Of a stretch of 43,277 bases of DNA, positions 18,384 through 26,719 are shown piece after piece (the first letter of the stretch is position 1; every line of letters starts with the position of its first letter). Location of the stretch: positions 1 through 43,277 of the forward strand of contig JAJFUB010000059.1 in the NCBI GenBank assembly GCA_021372615.1, in the 5' to 3' direction. Source of the stretch: a bacterium (lineage in GTDB: Bacteria; Armatimonadota; Zipacnadia; Zipacnadales; UBA11051). The translations under genes were made by a program, and so were the position numbers. The notes beneath the pieces were generated by a model. It saw only the letters and a list, made by a program, of their open reading frames with translations. It was not told the DNA's origin and searched no databases.

Positions 18384-18974
18384 TCAAACAAGCTGGTTCC
18401 ACAGATGTTCCACCTGCGCCCGCAATTCGTCGCGGTCCCCGCCGTTCTCAATCACATAGTCCGCCGTCGGGCTGTCCAGGCCCAGGCGGCGGTGCGCCGC
18501 CAGCCGCTTGCGGCCCCCCTCCTCACCCATGCCGTCCCGGGCCATCAGCCGCTGCAGCCGCGCCGTCTCGGGAGCTGTCACGAGCAGGACCCGGTCCACG
18601 AGCGGCCGGGCCCCCATCTCCTCCAGCACTGCCGACTCCACCACCGCCACCCGCACACCCTCGTCCCGCCACTGCTCCAGGCGGCGCCGCAGCGCCGCGG
18701 TCATCAGGGGGTGAACAATGCCATCCAGCCGACGCCGGGCCGCCTCATCACGGAATACCAGGTCGCCCAGCTTCCGTCGTTGCAGGTTCCCCGCGGCATC
18801 AAAGAACTCCTCGCCGAAGGCCTCCCGCACCTGCTCCAGGGCCGGCTGGCCGGTGGCCAGCACTTCCCGCGACAGTGCGTCAGCAGCCATGGTCCGCGCC
18901 CCGTGCTCCTCCAGGAGGCGCAAGACCTCGGTCTTCCCTGCCCCGATGGGCCCCACAATGCCGATCACAAGCAT
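18384..18974 (-). CDS. coaE: dephospho-CoA kinase
   Basis: 196 residues, the usual CoaE length. The enzyme phosphorylates the 3'-hydroxyl of dephospho-CoA, the last step of coenzyme A synthesis, in the cytoplasm. The P-loop is GPIGAGKT at residues 8-15, within MLVIGIVGPIGAGKT. The substrate-binding stretch MAADALSREVL follows, as do the family's HPLM motif (GIVHPLM) and the lid region around VTAPETARLQRLMARDG. The ATG start is the first in frame and gives a complete N-terminal strand before the P-loop. The gene follows rpsA on the same strand with a hairpin between them. Clustering with polA is common in bacteria, and here polA lies two genes upstream. Confidence 0.93.
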   Translation of the reverse strand: MLVIGIVGPIGAGKTEVLRLLEEHGARTMAADALSREVLATGQPALEQVREAFGEEFFDAAGNLQRRKLGDLVFRDEAARRRLDGIVHPLMTAALRRRLEQWRDEGVRVAVVESAVLEEMGARPLVDRVLLVTAPETARLQRLMARDGMGEEGGRKRLAAHRRLGLDSPTADYVIENGGDRDELRAQVEHLWNQLV

Positions 18975-18997
18975 GTCTTCCCGCCCCTATGCGCCGA

Positions 18998-19025
18998 CCG
19001 GGGCAGGCATTCCTGCCTGCCCCGG
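18998..19025. repeat. perfect 12-bp hairpin with GGGCAGGC core
   Basis: Arms 18998-19009 and 19014-19025 are perfect inverted complements around a 4-base loop (TTCC). The hairpin lies between rpsA and coaE. There is no T-tract on either side, so it is not a classical terminator. The core matches the hairpins at 23331-23352 and 43252-43272. Confidence 0.8.
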
Positions 19026-19081
19026 AGACATTCACCTACCGTCTGCGGGGGGCACGTGGCGCCTGCCCCGCGCCTGTCGCC

Positions 19082-20389
19082 TTACTGCTCGTCCGACGAG
19101 GTCTCCTCGCTCGCGGGCGTACCCGCCTCGGCCTCAGGTGCATCGGAGGGGATATCCAGGCCCTGCAGCAGGTCGCCGAAGCGGTCGCCCAGCGTGACCG
19201 GCGCCTGCTTCTGGCTCTTCATGTAGTCCCGGTACTCCTGGCGCTCCTTCTCCTGCTCGGCGGCCGACAGGGACAGCGTCATGCGCCGGGCCTCGACGCG
19301 GATGTCGTTGATGCGCAGGTCCACGGCCTGCCCGACCGACACGACGTCGTTGGGGTCGTTGATGCGGCGGCTGCTCATCTCGGAGATGGGAATGAACCCC
19401 TCGATGCCGGCCTCATCAAGCTGGGCGAAGGCGCCGGTGCGCACCACCCGCGTGATCCGTGCCTTGACCATCTGGCCGGGCCGCAGCTTCCGTGCCGCCT
19501 CTTTCCAGGGATCGGGCAGGATCTGCCGCCGTGACAGGGAGATCTTCTCTGTCTCGGGGTTGATCTCCAGCACCGTGACGGTGATCGTGTCGCCGACCTT
19601 GAGGACCTCGGAGGGGTCCTTGATGCGCGTCCAGGACATCTCCGACACGTGCAGCAGGCCGTCCACACCGCCCAGATCCACGAAAGCGCCGTACTTGGTG
19701 AGATTGCGGACCTTACCCTCGACGACGGCTCCCTCCTCCAGCTTGGCCAGAGTCTCTCCGCGGCGCTGCTCGCGCTCTTCCTCAACCACCTGGCGGTGGG
19801 AGAGGATGACCTTCTTGCTGCGCCGGTCGGCCTCCAGCACCTTCAGGCGCAGGGACCGCCCCACATAGCGCTCCAGGTTGCGCACGTCGCGCGTGCCCAC
19901 CTGCGAAGCCGGGATGAAGCCCGGGACGCCCACATCCACCCGCAGGCCGCCCTTGACCCGGTCGGTGACCATGGCGTCTACCAGTTCGCCGCTCTCGGCG
20001 GCCTCTGCCAGGCGATTCCACGTGCGCGCGAAGTCCGCGCGACGCTTAGATACCTTAATGATGCCAGCTTCGTCATCAATGCGGACGATACACACGTCAA
20101 TCTTGTCGTCCACCTGGGGCAGGTCCGCCTCGGAGGCGAACTCGCCCCGGGGAATGAGCCCCTCGAGCTTGGCGCCGATGTCCACGCTCACGCCCTCGTT
20201 GTTCAGACCGGCTACCAGGCCCGTGACGATGTCGCCGGGCTTGACTTCGGCCGGGCCGGCCTCGGCCAGCTCCGCCCAGTTCTCGACCCCGATTTCCTCT
20301 TCCGGCTCCAGGTCGCCAGCTTCCTCTTGCTTGTTCTCGTCGTCCGGCTGCTCGTTCTCGCTGCGGTCCTCGTTGTCGTCGGCAAACAT
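19082..20389 (-). CDS. rpsA: 30S ribosomal protein S1
   Basis: 435 residues with four S1/OB-fold RNA-binding domains, at about 45-115 (GDIVTGLVAGLNNEGVSVDIG), 130-205 (KGGLRVDVGVPGFIPASQV), 215-290 (VEGKVRNLTKYGAFVDLGGVD, the canonical form) and 300-375 (VKARITRVVRTGAFAQL). S1 brings mRNA to the small ribosomal subunit. Four domains resemble the shorter S1 forms of Terrabacteria rather than the six of E. coli. The first 40 residues are highly acidic (Glu/Asp/Gln) and the tail is acidic too. I use the ATG at 20389 because GAGAGGAG lies 9 bases upstream; an in-frame extension to 20503 runs through hairpin-forming DNA. An array of hairpins precedes the gene. Confidence 0.92.
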   Translation of the reverse strand: MFADDNEDRSENEQPDDENKQEEAGDLEPEEEIGVENWAELAEAGPAEVKPGDIVTGLVAGLNNEGVSVDIGAKLEGLIPRGEFASEADLPQVDDKIDVCIVRIDDEAGIIKVSKRRADFARTWNRLAEAAESGELVDAMVTDRVKGGLRVDVGVPGFIPASQVGTRDVRNLERYVGRSLRLKVLEADRRSKKVILSHRQVVEEEREQRRGETLAKLEEGAVVEGKVRNLTKYGAFVDLGGVDGLLHVSEMSWTRIKDPSEVLKVGDTITVTVLEINPETEKISLSRRQILPDPWKEAARKLRPGQMVKARITRVVRTGAFAQLDEAGIEGFIPISEMSSRRINDPNDVVSVGQAVDLRINDIRVEARRMTLSLSAAEQEKERQEYRDYMKSQKQAPVTLGDRFGDLLQGLDIPSDAPEAEAGTPASEETSSDEQ

Positions 20390-20439
20390 TAGGATGAACT
20401 CCTCTCGGTCGCCACTCCGGCGGCCGATACAGGGTGTGA

Positions 20440-20621
20440 GCGCCCTCGCCAAACGAGAGCGCCAGGCCAGGTTCATAGGGGCGCCCTTGCGGCGCCCGCG
20501 CACAAGAAGGAGACCTGCCTGTTGGGCATGAGCATCATGCCCATGGGGCGCGGGCTACAGAGCCCGTGTCCGTACGTCCTGCGGGCCTGCCAGCCCGCGC
20601 GGGCGCGGTGAACCGCGTCCC
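20440..20621. repeat. array of six consecutive short hairpins between polA and rpsA
   Basis: Six inverted repeats with different sequences lie one after another: 20440-20462 (9-bp stem), 20479-20497 (7 bp, loop CTTGC), 20524-20542 (8 bp, loop GCA), 20551-20566 (6 bp, loop ACAG), 20581-20598 (6 bp) and 20601-20620 (8 bp with one G.U). They fill most of the non-coding space upstream of rpsA and touch the polA stop. Confidence 0.75.
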
Positions 20622-23266
20622 TACTCCACATCCCGCCAGTTCTGTCCCCACGCCACCTCGACGGTCAGTGGCACATCCAGTGCCACGACCTGCTCCATCA
20701 CCTCGCGCACCAACGCCGCCACCTGCGGCGCCTGCGTGCGCGGCGCCTCCAGTACCAACTCGTCATGCACCTGCAGAAGTAGCCGCGCCTGCGGGAACTG
20801 CTCGGCCAGGACCTTCGCCGCCTGCACCATTGCCACCTTCACAATGTCGGCGGCGCTGCCCTGCAGGGGCGTGTTGGCCGCGGCCCGTTCAGCGTAGGCA
20901 GCCACCTGCCGGTCGGGCGAGTGCAACTCCGGCATCGGCCGCCGGCGGCCCAGCAGCGTCGTCACATAGCCCTGGCCGCGCGCCTGTTGCACCGTGCCTT
21001 CCATGAAGGTCTTCACCGACGCCAGCGACCGGAAGTAGTGATCAATGAACTCCTGCGCCTGGGAGCGCGGGATGCCCAACTCCTTGCTCAGCGCCAGCGA
21101 CCCCATGCCATAGAGCACCGCGAAGTTCACGGTCTTGGCAGCCCGCCGCATCTCGGCAGTGACCTGCTCGGGCGCGGTGTCGAAGATCATCGCCCCGGTG
21201 CGCCGGTGGACGTCCTCGGACTGCCGAAAGGCCGTCACGAGGTTCTCGTCCCCGCAGAAGTGCGCCAGCAGGCGCAATTCGATCTGCGAGTAGTCCGCCT
21301 TGATGAGCACATTCCCCGGGTCGGCGATGAAGCAGCCGCGGATCTCCCGGCCGGCTTCCGTCTTGATCGGGATGTTCTGCAGGTTGGGCCCCCGACTCGA
21401 CAGGCGCCCCGTGGCCGTCACGGTCTGCTCTAAGGTCGTGTGGACGCGCTGGGTGCGCTGGGCCAACTCCCGGAGCAGCCCCGCCACGTACGTGGACCGC
21501 AGCTTCGCCAGCTCGCGGTAACTCAGAATCCGGGCCACGACCTCATGCTCGGGGGCCAGTTCGTCCAGCACCGCGGCGCTGGTGGACCACCCCGTCTTGG
21601 TCTTCTTGCCGCCGGGCAGGGCCAGCTTCCCAAACAGCACCTCGCCCACCTGCTTGGGGGAGTCGAGGTTGAACTCGCAGCCGGCCAGGGCGTGGACCTC
21701 CGCCACCATGCGCTCCAGATCGCCCTGCAGTTGCGCGTCGAGGTGCTGCAGGCGCGGCACATCCACGGCGATGCCGGTCCGCTCCATCTCGGCCAACACG
21801 CCCACCAGCGGCATCTCCACCTCGGCGAACACCGACAGGACCTCCTGCCGGTCAAGCTGCTCGAGCAGCACCCCGCGCAGGCGCTCGACGGCCATGGCCT
21901 CCACCGCCGGGCGCACCTGCCAGACGGGCAGATCCCCGGGCAGGTCTGCGTCCTTCTGCGGCACCCACCAGCCCAACTCCGCCGCCGCCAGCAGCATCAC
22001 GCTGTGATCGGGACGCTGGGGCGCCAGCAGGTAGTCGGCGATCTCCGCGTCAAAGTCATAGCCCGCCAGCGTCGCTGGAGCGTCCCACAGCGCCCGAGAC
22101 GCCTCCTTCAGCCGCGCCCCCCACTTGGGCAACGCTGCATCCTCGAGGACCTCGCGCAGGCACTCGGGCAGACCCGGCTGCTCCTCGTCGAACAGGCCCT
22201 GCGCCGCTGTCGGCTCGGCTGGCGCCTCCGGCAGCGGCCACAGCCAGGCCCGCGCCGGGTCGGCGCACAGGGCCAGCGCCCTCTCCCCCTTCGGCCCGAC
22301 CGCCGGCGCCAGCGTCAGGTGCTCGACCTCCCGCGCCCGGCGGCATAGCTCCGCCAGCGCCGCCTCATCGGCCAGTCGGACGTCCCCCTCCCAGTCATGT
22401 CCCCAGTGGCCGGTACGCTCCAGCAGATCGCCGAACTCCAGCCGCGCAAACAGCCGCCGTGCGGCTGCCGCGTCCGGGCCGCGCCATGCCATCTGCTCGT
22501 CCGTGATCTCTACCGGCACATCGGTGACGATGCGCGCCAGTTGCCGCCCCAGCAGTGCTGACTCCCGGCCCGTCTCCAGCTTTCGCCGCAGCGACTCCTG
22601 CTTCACCTGGTCCAGATGGTCGTACAGCTCAGTGACGCCACCGAACTCCTGCAGCAGCTTTGCCGCGCCGACGGGCCCGACCCCGGCGATCCCCTGGATG
22701 TTGTCCGACGGGTCCCCGGCGAGCGCTTTGAGGTCGGCAATCAGCTCCGGCCCCACGCCGTACTGCTCGCGCACGGCGGCCGCGTCGTACACTTTGACAT
22801 CGCTCATGCCCTTCAGCGGCGCCATCACGGCAATGCCGGGCTGGATAAGCTGCACCATGTCGCGGTCGCCGCTGACGATGAGCACCTCGCGATCGTGCTC
22901 GCGCCCGCGCACGGCGAGCGTGCCGATCAGGTCGTCCGCCTCGACGCCGCTGACTTCAAGCCAGGCCAACCCCAGGGCGTCCACCACCTCCCGGGCCAGG
23001 TCCATCTGCGCCCGCAGCTCAACTTCGGTCTCCTTCCGCGTTGCCTTGTACGTGTCCGTCATCTCATGGCGGAAGGTCGGTCCGGGGCCGTCAAAGGCCA
23101 CTGCCACCTGCTCGGGCTGTTCAGCCTCCAGCAGTGGCAGGACCATCTGTACGAAACCGTACACGGCGTTGGTGGGCTGGCCGGCGGAGTTCGACAGGGG
23201 GGGCAGCGCGTGATAGGCGCGGTGGATCAGATTGTTTCCGTCAATGAGTATGAGTTTGCTCGACAT
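20621..23266 (-). CDS. polA: DNA polymerase I
   Basis: 881 residues, close to the usual length. It fills repair gaps and removes Okazaki primers. The 5'-3' exonuclease/flap domain (1-290) shows LIDGNNLIHRAYHALPP, GVEADDLIG and VSGDRDMVQLI. The 3'-5' exonuclease region (about 300-480) is present as a fold-sized block but lacks the DxE of motif Exo I and the later acidic residues, so it is probably inactive for proofreading, as in Taq and Bst enzymes. The polymerase domain has motif A (KADYSQIELRLLAHF), motif B (RRAAKTVNFAVLYGMG) and motif C (QVHDELVLEAP). The ATG at 23266 or a GTG three codons earlier could be the start; no strong ribosome site is visible for either. Confidence 0.96.
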   Translation of the reverse strand: MSSKLILIDGNNLIHRAYHALPPLSNSAGQPTNAVYGFVQMVLPLLEAEQPEQVAVAFDGPGPTFRHEMTDTYKATRKETEVELRAQMDLAREVVDALGLAWLEVSGVEADDLIGTLAVRGREHDREVLIVSGDRDMVQLIQPGIAVMAPLKGMSDVKVYDAAAVREQYGVGPELIADLKALAGDPSDNIQGIAGVGPVGAAKLLQEFGGVTELYDHLDQVKQESLRRKLETGRESALLGRQLARIVTDVPVEITDEQMAWRGPDAAAARRLFARLEFGDLLERTGHWGHDWEGDVRLADEAALAELCRRAREVEHLTLAPAVGPKGERALALCADPARAWLWPLPEAPAEPTAAQGLFDEEQPGLPECLREVLEDAALPKWGARLKEASRALWDAPATLAGYDFDAEIADYLLAPQRPDHSVMLLAAAELGWWVPQKDADLPGDLPVWQVRPAVEAMAVERLRGVLLEQLDRQEVLSVFAEVEMPLVGVLAEMERTGIAVDVPRLQHLDAQLQGDLERMVAEVHALAGCEFNLDSPKQVGEVLFGKLALPGGKKTKTGWSTSAAVLDELAPEHEVVARILSYRELAKLRSTYVAGLLRELAQRTQRVHTTLEQTVTATGRLSSRGPNLQNIPIKTEAGREIRGCFIADPGNVLIKADYSQIELRLLAHFCGDENLVTAFRQSEDVHRRTGAMIFDTAPEQVTAEMRRAAKTVNFAVLYGMGSLALSKELGIPRSQAQEFIDHYFRSLASVKTFMEGTVQQARGQGYVTTLLGRRRPMPELHSPDRQVAAYAERAAANTPLQGSAADIVKVAMVQAAKVLAEQFPQARLLLQVHDELVLEAPRTQAPQVAALVREVMEQVVALDVPLTVEVAWGQNWRDVE

Positions 23267-23325
23267 GATGGGCACGACGGCTCAGCGTTGTCTCTTGGTT
23301 CTGTTCCCCGGCAATCACGGGCCAT

Positions 23326-23426
23326 CAGTAGGGCAGGCGGCCTCGCCTGCCCGTCGTCCGGAGCGCGGGCGGGGCCGCCCGCGCTGCTGTAACGGGAATG
23401 CGGCGAGCAGAAGCCCGCCGGTCCCG
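23326..23426. repeat. hairpin cluster downstream of sppA
   Basis: Three adjacent palindromes: 23331-23352 (9-bp stem, loop GCCT), 23362-23385 (11 bp, almost no loop) and a weaker one at 23393-23426 (CGGGA...TCCCG). The first, with its flank CAGTA, is repeated nearly exactly at 43247-43273. Confidence 0.75.
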
Positions 23427-23430
23427 CTCC

Positions 23431-24612
23431 CTACTCCTCGATCCCCAGGCCCCAGTCCGGCAGCATCAGCAGGGGCCCCCGCAGCGGCGTCTCCGTCCAG
23501 TTGCCCGACCCACGCAGGATGCGCCCCAGATCGCTGTGCGTCCCAGCCAGCTCGTCCAGCAGGCCCTTCGCCTGACCGTAGTACTTGACCTTGGGTTCGC
23601 CGCGGATGCCGCCGAGCTTCCCGGCCAGCTTCACGGCGTCATGGAAGTTGCCCAGTTGGTCTACCAGGCCGCACTTCTTGGCCTGCGCCCCGGTGTAGAT
23701 GCGCCCCTGCGCCAGTTGCCGCACCTTCGCCGGATCCATCTTCCGCCCCTCGGCCACGGCATTGATGAACTGTGTATAGATGTCGTCGAGCATGGACACG
23801 ACGATGGCGCGCTCCTCGGTCGTCATGGGCCGGGAGCCTCGCCCCATCGCCTTGAACTTGCCCGCCGTGATCGTCTCGTCAGTCAGCCCCAGCTTCTTCA
23901 TCAGGCCGGCGTAGCCGATGCCCCCGAAGATGACGCCGATGCTGCCGGTGAGGGTAGACCCCTGGGCGACGATCTGGTCGCAGCCCGAGGCGATGTAGTA
24001 CCCGCCGGAAGCCGCGACATCAGTCATGCACGCCACGACCTTCTTCTTCTGGCGCAGCCGCGTGAGTTCCTCGTAGATGGCCGCCGAAGCGGCCGCGCTG
24101 CCGCCAGGGCTGTTGATGAGCAGCACCACAGACTTGGTGGCATCGTCATCGCGGGCCTGGCGGATCTGCTGCATGATCCCCCGGGCGCCGGGCGGCCCGG
24201 AGAAGAACCCGCCGGCACCGCCGTCACGGATGACGCCCTCGACGGTGATGATGCCCACATGCTCCAGGCTCAGACTCGGGCCATCTCCGAGTTGCGACAT
24301 GAAGGCGATGGCGACGCCGAACACGACGAAGCCGACGAACACAAGCACCAGTACGAGAATGACCGTCACAACCGGGGAGCGATGGGGGCGCCCGGGCGGC
24401 GGCACCTGCGCCACCCAGTGCGGCGGCACGGCGACGCCGGGGGCCTGGGCATAGCCCGGGCGGTAGGGCGGCGGGGGCGCGGCCGCAGGCGGCCCTGGCG
24501 GGGGCGGCGCAGCGGCAGCGCCAGAGGGTGCCGCAGGCACCGCCGGCGGCGTGGCCTCGGGTCGTTCGTCAGGCGGCGGCGCGCCACTATCTTGCTGGGT
24601 ATCGTCAGTCAT
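23431..24612 (-). CDS. sppA: signal peptide peptidase SppA (S49 family)
   Basis: 393 residues; a membrane-bound serine protease that degrades cleaved signal peptides. The N-terminal 80 or so residues are a Pro/Ala-rich cytoplasmic tail. One transmembrane helix follows (about 86-110, VVTVILVLVLVFVGFVVFGVAIAF), then the S49 domain. Motifs are VLLINSPGGSA, catalytic Ser in VAASGGYYIASG, LTGSIGVIFGG, and a candidate catalytic Lys in ITAGKFKAMGRG. One S49 domain with the Ser/Lys pair matches the short SppA of Bacillus type, not the double-length E. coli enzyme. The start is the ATG with GAGGTG upstream (MTDDTQQDSG); an open frame continues upstream over the promoter. An abundant exported-protein load fits a need for this enzyme. 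Confidence 0.93.
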   Translation of the reverse strand: MTDDTQQDSGAPPPDERPEATPPAVPAAPSGAAAAPPPPGPPAAAPPPPYRPGYAQAPGVAVPPHWVAQVPPPGRPHRSPVVTVILVLVLVFVGFVVFGVAIAFMSQLGDGPSLSLEHVGIITVEGVIRDGGAGGFFSGPPGARGIMQQIRQARDDDATKSVVLLINSPGGSAAASAAIYEELTRLRQKKKVVACMTDVAASGGYYIASGCDQIVAQGSTLTGSIGVIFGGIGYAGLMKKLGLTDETITAGKFKAMGRGSRPMTTEERAIVVSMLDDIYTQFINAVAEGRKMDPAKVRQLAQGRIYTGAQAKKCGLVDQLGNFHDAVKLAGKLGGIRGEPKVKYYGQAKGLLDELAGTHSDLGRILRGSGNWTETPLRGPLLMLPDWGLGIEE

Positions 24613-24652
24613 GGCCCAACACCTCGTGGGCAATCGGCGTGGTAGTCCTGTG

Positions 24653-24681
24653 AGTGTACCATGCCCCTCTCCTGCGAGCAA
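24653..24681 (-). promoter_or_regulatory. probable sppA promoter
   Basis: On the minus strand, TTGCTC (24681-24676) and TACACT (24658-24653) are 17 bases apart, about 40 bases before the sppA ATG. It diverges from the tRNA promoter. Confidence 0.4.
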
Positions 24682-24713
24682 GGACGACCTCACCGCCACT
24701 GTCCCCGTTCAGC

Positions 24714-24743
24714 TTGACCCGCGCCCGCCCGCGCCCGTATAAT
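24714..24743 (+). promoter_or_regulatory. tRNA-Leu promoter
   Basis: TTGACC (24714-24719) and a perfect TATAAT (24738-24743) with an 18-base spacer. The mature tRNA begins 11 bases after the -10 box, so transcription would start almost at the 5' end of the tRNA. Confidence 0.8.
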
Positions 24744-24753
24744 GCCGGCGTGT

Positions 24754-24841
24754 GCCGGAGTGGCGGAATGGTAGACGCACGGGACTCAAAATCCCGCGAG
24801 GCTCAAACCTCGTGTCGGTTCGAGTCCGACCTCCGGCACCA
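24754..24841 (+). tRNA. tRNA-Leu(CAA)
   Basis: Acceptor arms GCCGGAG (24754-24760) and CTCCGGC (24831-24837) pair fully, followed by discriminator A and an encoded CCA. The anticodon stem GGGA/TCCC encloses the loop CTCAAAA, so the anticodon is CAA, reading UUG. The long variable arm (GCGAGGCTCAAACCTCGT) is the class II feature expected of tRNA-Leu. The T-arm contains GGTTCGAGTCC. Confidence 0.95.
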
Positions 24842-24855
24842 TCCATGACGACCCC

Positions 24856-24889
24856 CGTGGAGGCCCCTCAGGTGGCCTCCACGTTGTTT
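24856..24889 (+). terminator. intrinsic terminator after tRNA-Leu
   Basis: A perfect 10-bp stem (CGTGGAGGCC / GGCCTCCACG, 24856-24865 and 24874-24883) with an 8-base loop is followed by TTGTTT, 15 bases after the tRNA. Confidence 0.8.
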
Positions 24890-25203
24890 CCGGCGGCCCG
24901 TACGGGCGCCTGACGCCACAGATGATGGCCGAACGCCGCCGCCCTCCGCAGCCGGGGGGCGTCTGCGGTTCTGGGGGCATGGCGCCCGCTGCGATGCGGC
25001 TGGCTGCCCGTCCTGCCCCCGTGCCCCGGGAGGCAGGGGAAAGGCCGCCCCCGGCGAACCTCTCTATCGTAGGCCCTTGCCTGATGGGGCGCGCCACCAC
25101 CGGCGCAGCCACTGCTCTGCAGGCGCCGGATGCCATGTCTCATCCGACTTCACCCTCCCCACGTGCCAGTGGGGCAATGTTGCGCTGAAGGGCGGAAGAG
25201 TCA
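24890..25203. other. non-coding stretch upstream of aqpZ
   Basis: About 310 bases without a convincing gene. Frames on both strands are Pro/Arg/Gly-rich and lack a start with ribosome site. It contains G/C-rich blocks (a GGGAGGCAGGGG run near 25027 and its approximate complement CCGCCCCC near 25048), but I recognise no promoter for aqpZ. Confidence 0.4.
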
Positions 25204-25905
25204 ATGTCCATTGCACGACGAGCGGTAGCTGAGTGCGTCGGGACCTTTTGGCTGGTGCTGGGCGGTTGCGGGAGTGCCGTGCTCGCGGCGAAGTTCCCGG
25301 AGGTGGGTATCGGGCTGGTTGGGGTGGCGCTGGCCTTCGGTCTGACGGTGCTGACGATGGCCTATGCCATCGGCCACATCTCCGGGTGCCACCTGAACCC
25401 GGCGGTGACCGTCGGGCTGTGGGCCGGGAAGCGCGTGCCGGGCCGGGATGTGCTGCCGTACATCCTGGCGCAGGTGATCGGGGGGCTCATCGGCGGTGGG
25501 GTGCTCTACTTGATCGCCACGGGCAAGGCCGATTTCACCGTGAGCAGCGGCTTTGCCGCCAACGGCTTTGGCGACCACTCTCCGGGGGGATACGCCCTCG
25601 GCGCCTGTCTGCTCACCGAGGTGGTGATGACCTTCATGTTTCTGGTCGTCATCATGGGGGCCACCGACAAGCGTGCTCCCGCGGGCTTCGCTCCCCTGGC
25701 CATCGGCCTGTGCCTGACGCTCATCCACCTGATCAGCATCCCGGTGACCAACACGTCGGTCAACCCGGCCCGCAGCACGGGCGTGGCGGTGTTCGCCGCC
25801 GACTGGGCGCTGGCGCAGCTGTGGCTCTTCTGGCTGGCCCCGCTGGTCGGAGCGGCCCTGGCCGGGCTGTTCTACCGTCTCGTCGCGGGCGAAGCGGAGG
25901 CCTGA
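25204..25905 (+). CDS. aqpZ: aquaporin Z
   Basis: 233 residues; a six-helix MIP-family water channel in the inner membrane, at the normal AqpZ length. Both pore half-helix motifs are present: HLNPAVTVG (about residue 63) and SVNPARSTG (about 182). The segment [20 protein letters not shown] matches E. coli AqpZ as I recall it, including the selectivity-filter His, Thr and Arg. These residues point to a water-specific pore, not a glycerol facilitator. GGCGGAAGAG precedes the ATG. No partner gene is adjacent on the same strand; the small secreted protein 200 bases downstream may or may not share its transcript. Confidence 0.95.
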   Translation: MSIARRAVAECVGTFWLVLGGCGSAVLAAKFPEVGIGLVGVALAFGLTVLTMAYAIGHISGCHLNPAVTVGLWAGKRVPGRDVLPYILAQVIGGLIGGGVLYLIATGKADFTVSSGFAANGFGDHSPGGYALGACLLTEVVMTFMFLVVIMGATDKRAPAGFAPLAIGLCLTLIHLISIPVTNTSVNPARSTGVAVFAADWALAQLWLFWLAPLVGAALAGLFYRLVAGEAEA

Positions 25906-26102
25906 GCCACTGACGCCGCGCCACGCGGCAACAGCAGAGGAGTCGCCTGTACGGCCGGCACGTGTACTCCTGCCCGCTGGTGGTAAGGATGCATCGTCTG
26001 GTTGCGTTCAGGAAGGGGGATGCCCGTGCTTCGCTGAAGGTATGCCTCGGCCGCCGCGACGGCGACCGACCTGTGGCTGCTGGATCACATCAGGAGAGGA
26101 TG

Positions 26103-26495
26103 ATGAGCATGAGTCGTCTGCTTCCGGTTGTCCTGCTGGTGAGCCTGCTGGCCTTCGCCGGGTCTGCCCTGGCCCTGGAGAAGCCCACCGTCAACGCCCC
26201 CAGTGCCGGGGATACCCTCGGTCCGAACTACGACATCTCGGGCTCCATGCCGTACAAGGCCGTCTTGGTGGTGATCACGGACTGTGTCCGCACGGACACC
26301 AACGAGGTGGTCGGGTCAGTGCCGGGGATCCGCCACTGGACCAATGCCAATGGCAGCTTTGCCTTCCGCTGCGCCAGCCCCCGGATCTTCATGGGCGACG
26401 ACGTGCCGCTGGTGTACCGCGTCCGCTGCTATGAGGTCAGTCGGGACCAGGGCAACGGACCGGAGACCGTCGTGGAGTGCCGCAAGGCCCAGTGA
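26103..26495 (+). CDS. small secreted protein of unknown function
   Basis: About 130 residues. Three ATGs lie close together at 26100, 26103 and 26109. The ribosome site AGGAGAGG at 26092-26099 fits the second or third. A clear signal peptide (LLPVVLLVSLLAFAGSALA) leads to a mature chain of about 105 residues that begins EKPTVNAPSAGDTLGPNYDI, like the first strands of an Ig-like sandwich. The mature part holds four cysteines (DCVRTD, FRCASP, VRCYEV, VECRKA), an even number that could form two disulfides after export. No function is recognisable. About 200 bases separate it from aqpZ. Confidence 0.65.
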   Translation: MSMSRLLPVVLLVSLLAFAGSALALEKPTVNAPSAGDTLGPNYDISGSMPYKAVLVVITDCVRTDTNEVVGSVPGIRHWTNANGSFAFRCASPRIFMGDDVPLVYRVRCYEVSRDQGNGPETVVECRKAQ

Positions 26496-26719
26496 CGTCC
26501 CCCCATGGCCGGGCCCCTGCCGAGTGCCCGGACCGACCTCGTAGACAACCCGGCGGCCAGCCCAGGGCCGCGCAGCGGTCAGAGTGCATGACCCGCGCCG
26601 CGGCGTTGGCTGGCCGCCATGTATCTCCTACGCCCCGCGACTGCCATTCCCCCCGCTGCGCCGCCCGTGGCGCCTGGCCAGGGCGGACGCTCGTCCTGTC
26701 GCGTCGAGCCGCGCTGGTT

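Noticed and set aside
18998-19025. Hairpin after rpsA as an intrinsic terminator
   Set aside because: The stem is perfect but no T-tract follows on the minus strand; it fits the dispersed hairpin family better.
24654-24848. 64-codon plus-strand frame containing [11 protein letters not shown]
   Set aside because: This is the familiar false translation of a tRNA-Leu gene and its promoter.
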